Of a stretch of 64,000 nt of DNA, positions 62,748-64,000 are shown in pieces. The notes under the pieces were generated by a model that was not told the origin of the DNA, searched no databases, and saw only the letters and a list, made by a program, of their open reading frames with translations. The stretch's first letter is position 1. Every line of letters starts with the position of its first letter. Position numbers and translations under genes: made by a program. Source of the stretch: Pseudanabaena yagii GIHE-NHR1 (GTDB lineage: Bacteria > Cyanobacteriota > Cyanobacteriia > Pseudanabaenales > Pseudanabaenaceae); NCBI RefSeq assembly GCF_012863495.1, contig NZ_JAAVJL010000002.1, forward strand, positions 436,501-500,500, written 5' to 3'.

Positions 62748-63344
62748 ATGGGGAAAAATTGCCGCAATGGTCAAGCTGAAATTTTAGATGATCGGGAATT
62801 GGATCGGATTTTTCGCCATCTTATCTCGCGTGAGCATAAATTATTTTTCACCATTGCCAGATACACGGGTGAGCGTTTCGGTGCGATCGCTCAATTGCGG
62901 GTTAGTGATGTTTATGACGATCATTGCAAACCACTCCAAGAAATTACTTTTCCCGCGTCGATTCGTAAAGCGTCCCCTGATGGTTCCCGCTCTACGCGCC
63001 AAATGATTTGTTATGAGCGTTTGGCTGATGGTCTGGCAGCACAGCGCCCAAAAAGTTGCGATCGCTTCTGGTTGTTTCCATCGTCTATCAAAACTGGTCA
63101 GCCTATAACTTGGTCTGCTGCGGATAAGTGGTTACGCGCTGCCGTCGAAAGAGCGGGGCTTGATCATCGTGGTATTTCTGGGCATAGTTTGCGCCGATCA
63201 TTCATTACTAAGCTCTATGAGTCTGGTATGGATATTCATGCAATCCAACAAATCACGGGACATAAGTCGATCTCTGTGCTGCAAAAGTACATCGGCAAAA
63301 ACCCCGCGAAATTGAAAGAGGCTTTAGGAGCCATCTTTGCCTAG
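62748..63344 (+). CDS. Short tyrosine recombinase (integrase)
   Basis: The 198-residue protein is a catalytic-core-only tyrosine recombinase. The catalytic residues are visible: Arg43 in YTGERFGAI, His146-x-x-Arg149 in GHSLRRSF, His172 in ITGHKS and Tyr181 in LQKYIG. It lacks the usual N-terminal arm-binding domain of phage integrases, so it may need a partner or act as a small Xer-like resolvase or integrase. It overlaps the last 21 bp of the opposite-strand 177-residue gene tail to tail. Confidence 0.85.
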   Translation: MGKNCRNGQAEILDDRELDRIFRHLISREHKLFFTIARYTGERFGAIAQLRVSDVYDDHCKPLQEITFPASIRKASPDGSRSTRQMICYERLADGLAAQRPKSCDRFWLFPSSIKTGQPITWSAADKWLRAAVERAGLDHRGISGHSLRRSFITKLYESGMDIHAIQQITGHKSISVLQKYIGKNPAKLKEALGAIFA

Positions 63345-63857
63345 ATACTTTTTGCCGATCGCCACACATATTTCTTTGGCACTTGCTCCACTTCGCCAAA
63401 GCGCGGCGATCGCCTCGGTCTGTTTCTTGCTGATGTGGTGGTGTCGTAATTTCCCAGAAATGTCTTGATATGTGTATCTGGTGTAAAAGTAGCACCGCCT
63501 ATTTTTGCCGATCACGTAATAATCCTCTACATACCCGTGTGTTTCGGGCTTTGTTGAAATTTCTGGAAAACTCTCGATATGATTAAGGTTTTCCAGAAAT
63601 TTGTCATCGATGCTTTGGGCGGTCGCGCGATCGCCTATCTCAATTTCGATGGGTATTACTGCCTGCGTGTGGCGATCGCTTTTCCCATTCCCCGCCCGTT
63701 CCTCTGGTAACTGGTCTAGTCGTATTTCCCCTATGACTTCCGCAAATTTGGCGATCGCTTTTTCATCTGTGTCTGCTACGGCTATCTTAAATCGTGGCAA
63801 TATTCCCAGAACGTTCTGGGGGGGCAAGTCTAAGATGTTTAGCTGTAAGGCTTCCAT
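63324..63857 (-). CDS. Hypothetical protein of the accessory segment (177 aa)
   Basis: It has an N-terminal LNILDLPPQNVLGILPRFKIAVAD region, a middle acidic part, and a C-terminal half with YYVIGKNRRCYFYTRYTYQDISGKLRHHHI, then a helical TEAIAALWRSGASAKEICVAIGKKYLG. The aromatic Tyr-rich strand segment with a following His/Arg tail resembles short DNA-contact modules seen in cyanobacterial mobile-element proteins, but I cannot name a family. It may be a regulator or a partner of the integrase. Confidence 0.5.
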   Translation of the reverse strand: MEALQLNILDLPPQNVLGILPRFKIAVADTDEKAIAKFAEVIGEIRLDQLPEERAGNGKSDRHTQAVIPIEIEIGDRATAQSIDDKFLENLNHIESFPEISTKPETHGYVEDYYVIGKNRRCYFYTRYTYQDISGKLRHHHISKKQTEAIAALWRSGASAKEICVAIGKKYLGKDGS

Positions 63858-63868
63858 ACTTTTCTAAG

Positions 63869-63885
63869 GCGGCGCAACGCGCCGC
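63869..63885. repeat. Small GC-rich hairpin
   Basis: GCGGCGC-AAC-GCGCCGC lies just upstream of the 177-residue gene. Confidence 0.5.
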
Positions 63886-63968
63886 TAGTTTGGGCGATCG
63901 CTTAATTCGTGGTTTGTTCAAGACTGTTATGTATTGGTTGTGGCGCAAAACTTCTAGGGAGTTTATCT

Positions 63969-64000
63969 ATGGTAGTTCCTAATAATTCAGCTAACCTATG
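63969..64000 (+). CDS. Possible gene start at the window edge (partial)
   Basis: An ATG with AGGGAG about 9 bp upstream opens the frame MVVPNNSANL, which runs off the right edge. Only 10 codons are visible, so the call rests on the ribosome site and open frame. Confidence 0.35.
   Translation, partial: MVVPNNSANL

Overview
The window reads as chromosomal DNA of a cyanobacterium, most likely a Pseudanabaena-like filament. Signs of this are the many HIP1 palindromes (GCGATCGC) in most genes, a cyanoexosortase, the urtABCDE urea transporter, a CbiG-CobJ fusion, and above all a complete 2-methylisoborneol (2-MIB) operon of the cnbA-mtf-mic-cnbB type known from Pseudanabaena. No rRNA, tRNA or CRISPR array was recognised.

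Layout. 1-7.5 kb is housekeeping: recG (cut by the window edge), an M50-type membrane protein with a broken active site, a LOG-family protein, a 2Fe-2S ferredoxin, dnaJ, a TusA-like protein, rsgA and a lipoprotein. 7.5-12 kb holds a cyanoexosortase and the cytochrome c oxidase genes ctaC-ctaD-ctaE. 12.4-15.1 kb has a CocE-type hydrolase and a TIGR03943 protein. 15.2-17 kb is an AT-rich, translationally coupled ATPase/TOPRIM-like pair, a candidate defence system. 17-26.2 kb is the MIB region: a truncated crtE, three 94-bp tandem repeats, the family-2B encapsulin/terpene operon, a full crtE and folD. The crtE duplication flanking the operon looks like the footprint of a single-crossover integration. 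26.3-27.7 kb is a complete insertion sequence with 9-bp target duplications.

27.7-38.5 kb is a nitrogen-scavenging block: ureE, ureF, ureG, a MOSC protein, urtABCDE, fmdB and a formamidase, followed by a possible ureD fragment and a decayed IS5-type transposase. 38.5-41.7 kb has pdhA, repeat elements, a pentapeptide membrane protein and NAD kinase. 41.9-50 kb is a copper island: a MerR regulator, a YtkA-like lipoprotein gene split by an IS, a CopZ-like chaperone, a cupredoxin, a CopA ATPase and two DUF305 proteins. Two matching MerR-type promoters lie before copZ and copA. 50.6-58.3 kb has an ImmA/IrrE peptidase, a PadR unit, ispH, a flotillin-like SPFH protein and cbiG-cobJ.

58.5 kb to the end is an accessory segment I do not recognise as any described system. 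It has a short tyrosine recombinase and, on the other strand, a row of genes including three small paralogous proteins, a one-helix coiled-coil protein and a long proline-linked, Cys-rich repeat protein whose frame is broken at a C5 tract. It may be an integrated virus-like or plasmid-like element, and it runs past the window edge.

Small palindromic mobile-looking repeats are scattered through the gene gaps: a 134/135-bp double-hairpin element in two inverted copies, a 166-bp MITE-like element with a truncated relative, and short GCTAAAA/GCTGTTA-type repeats.
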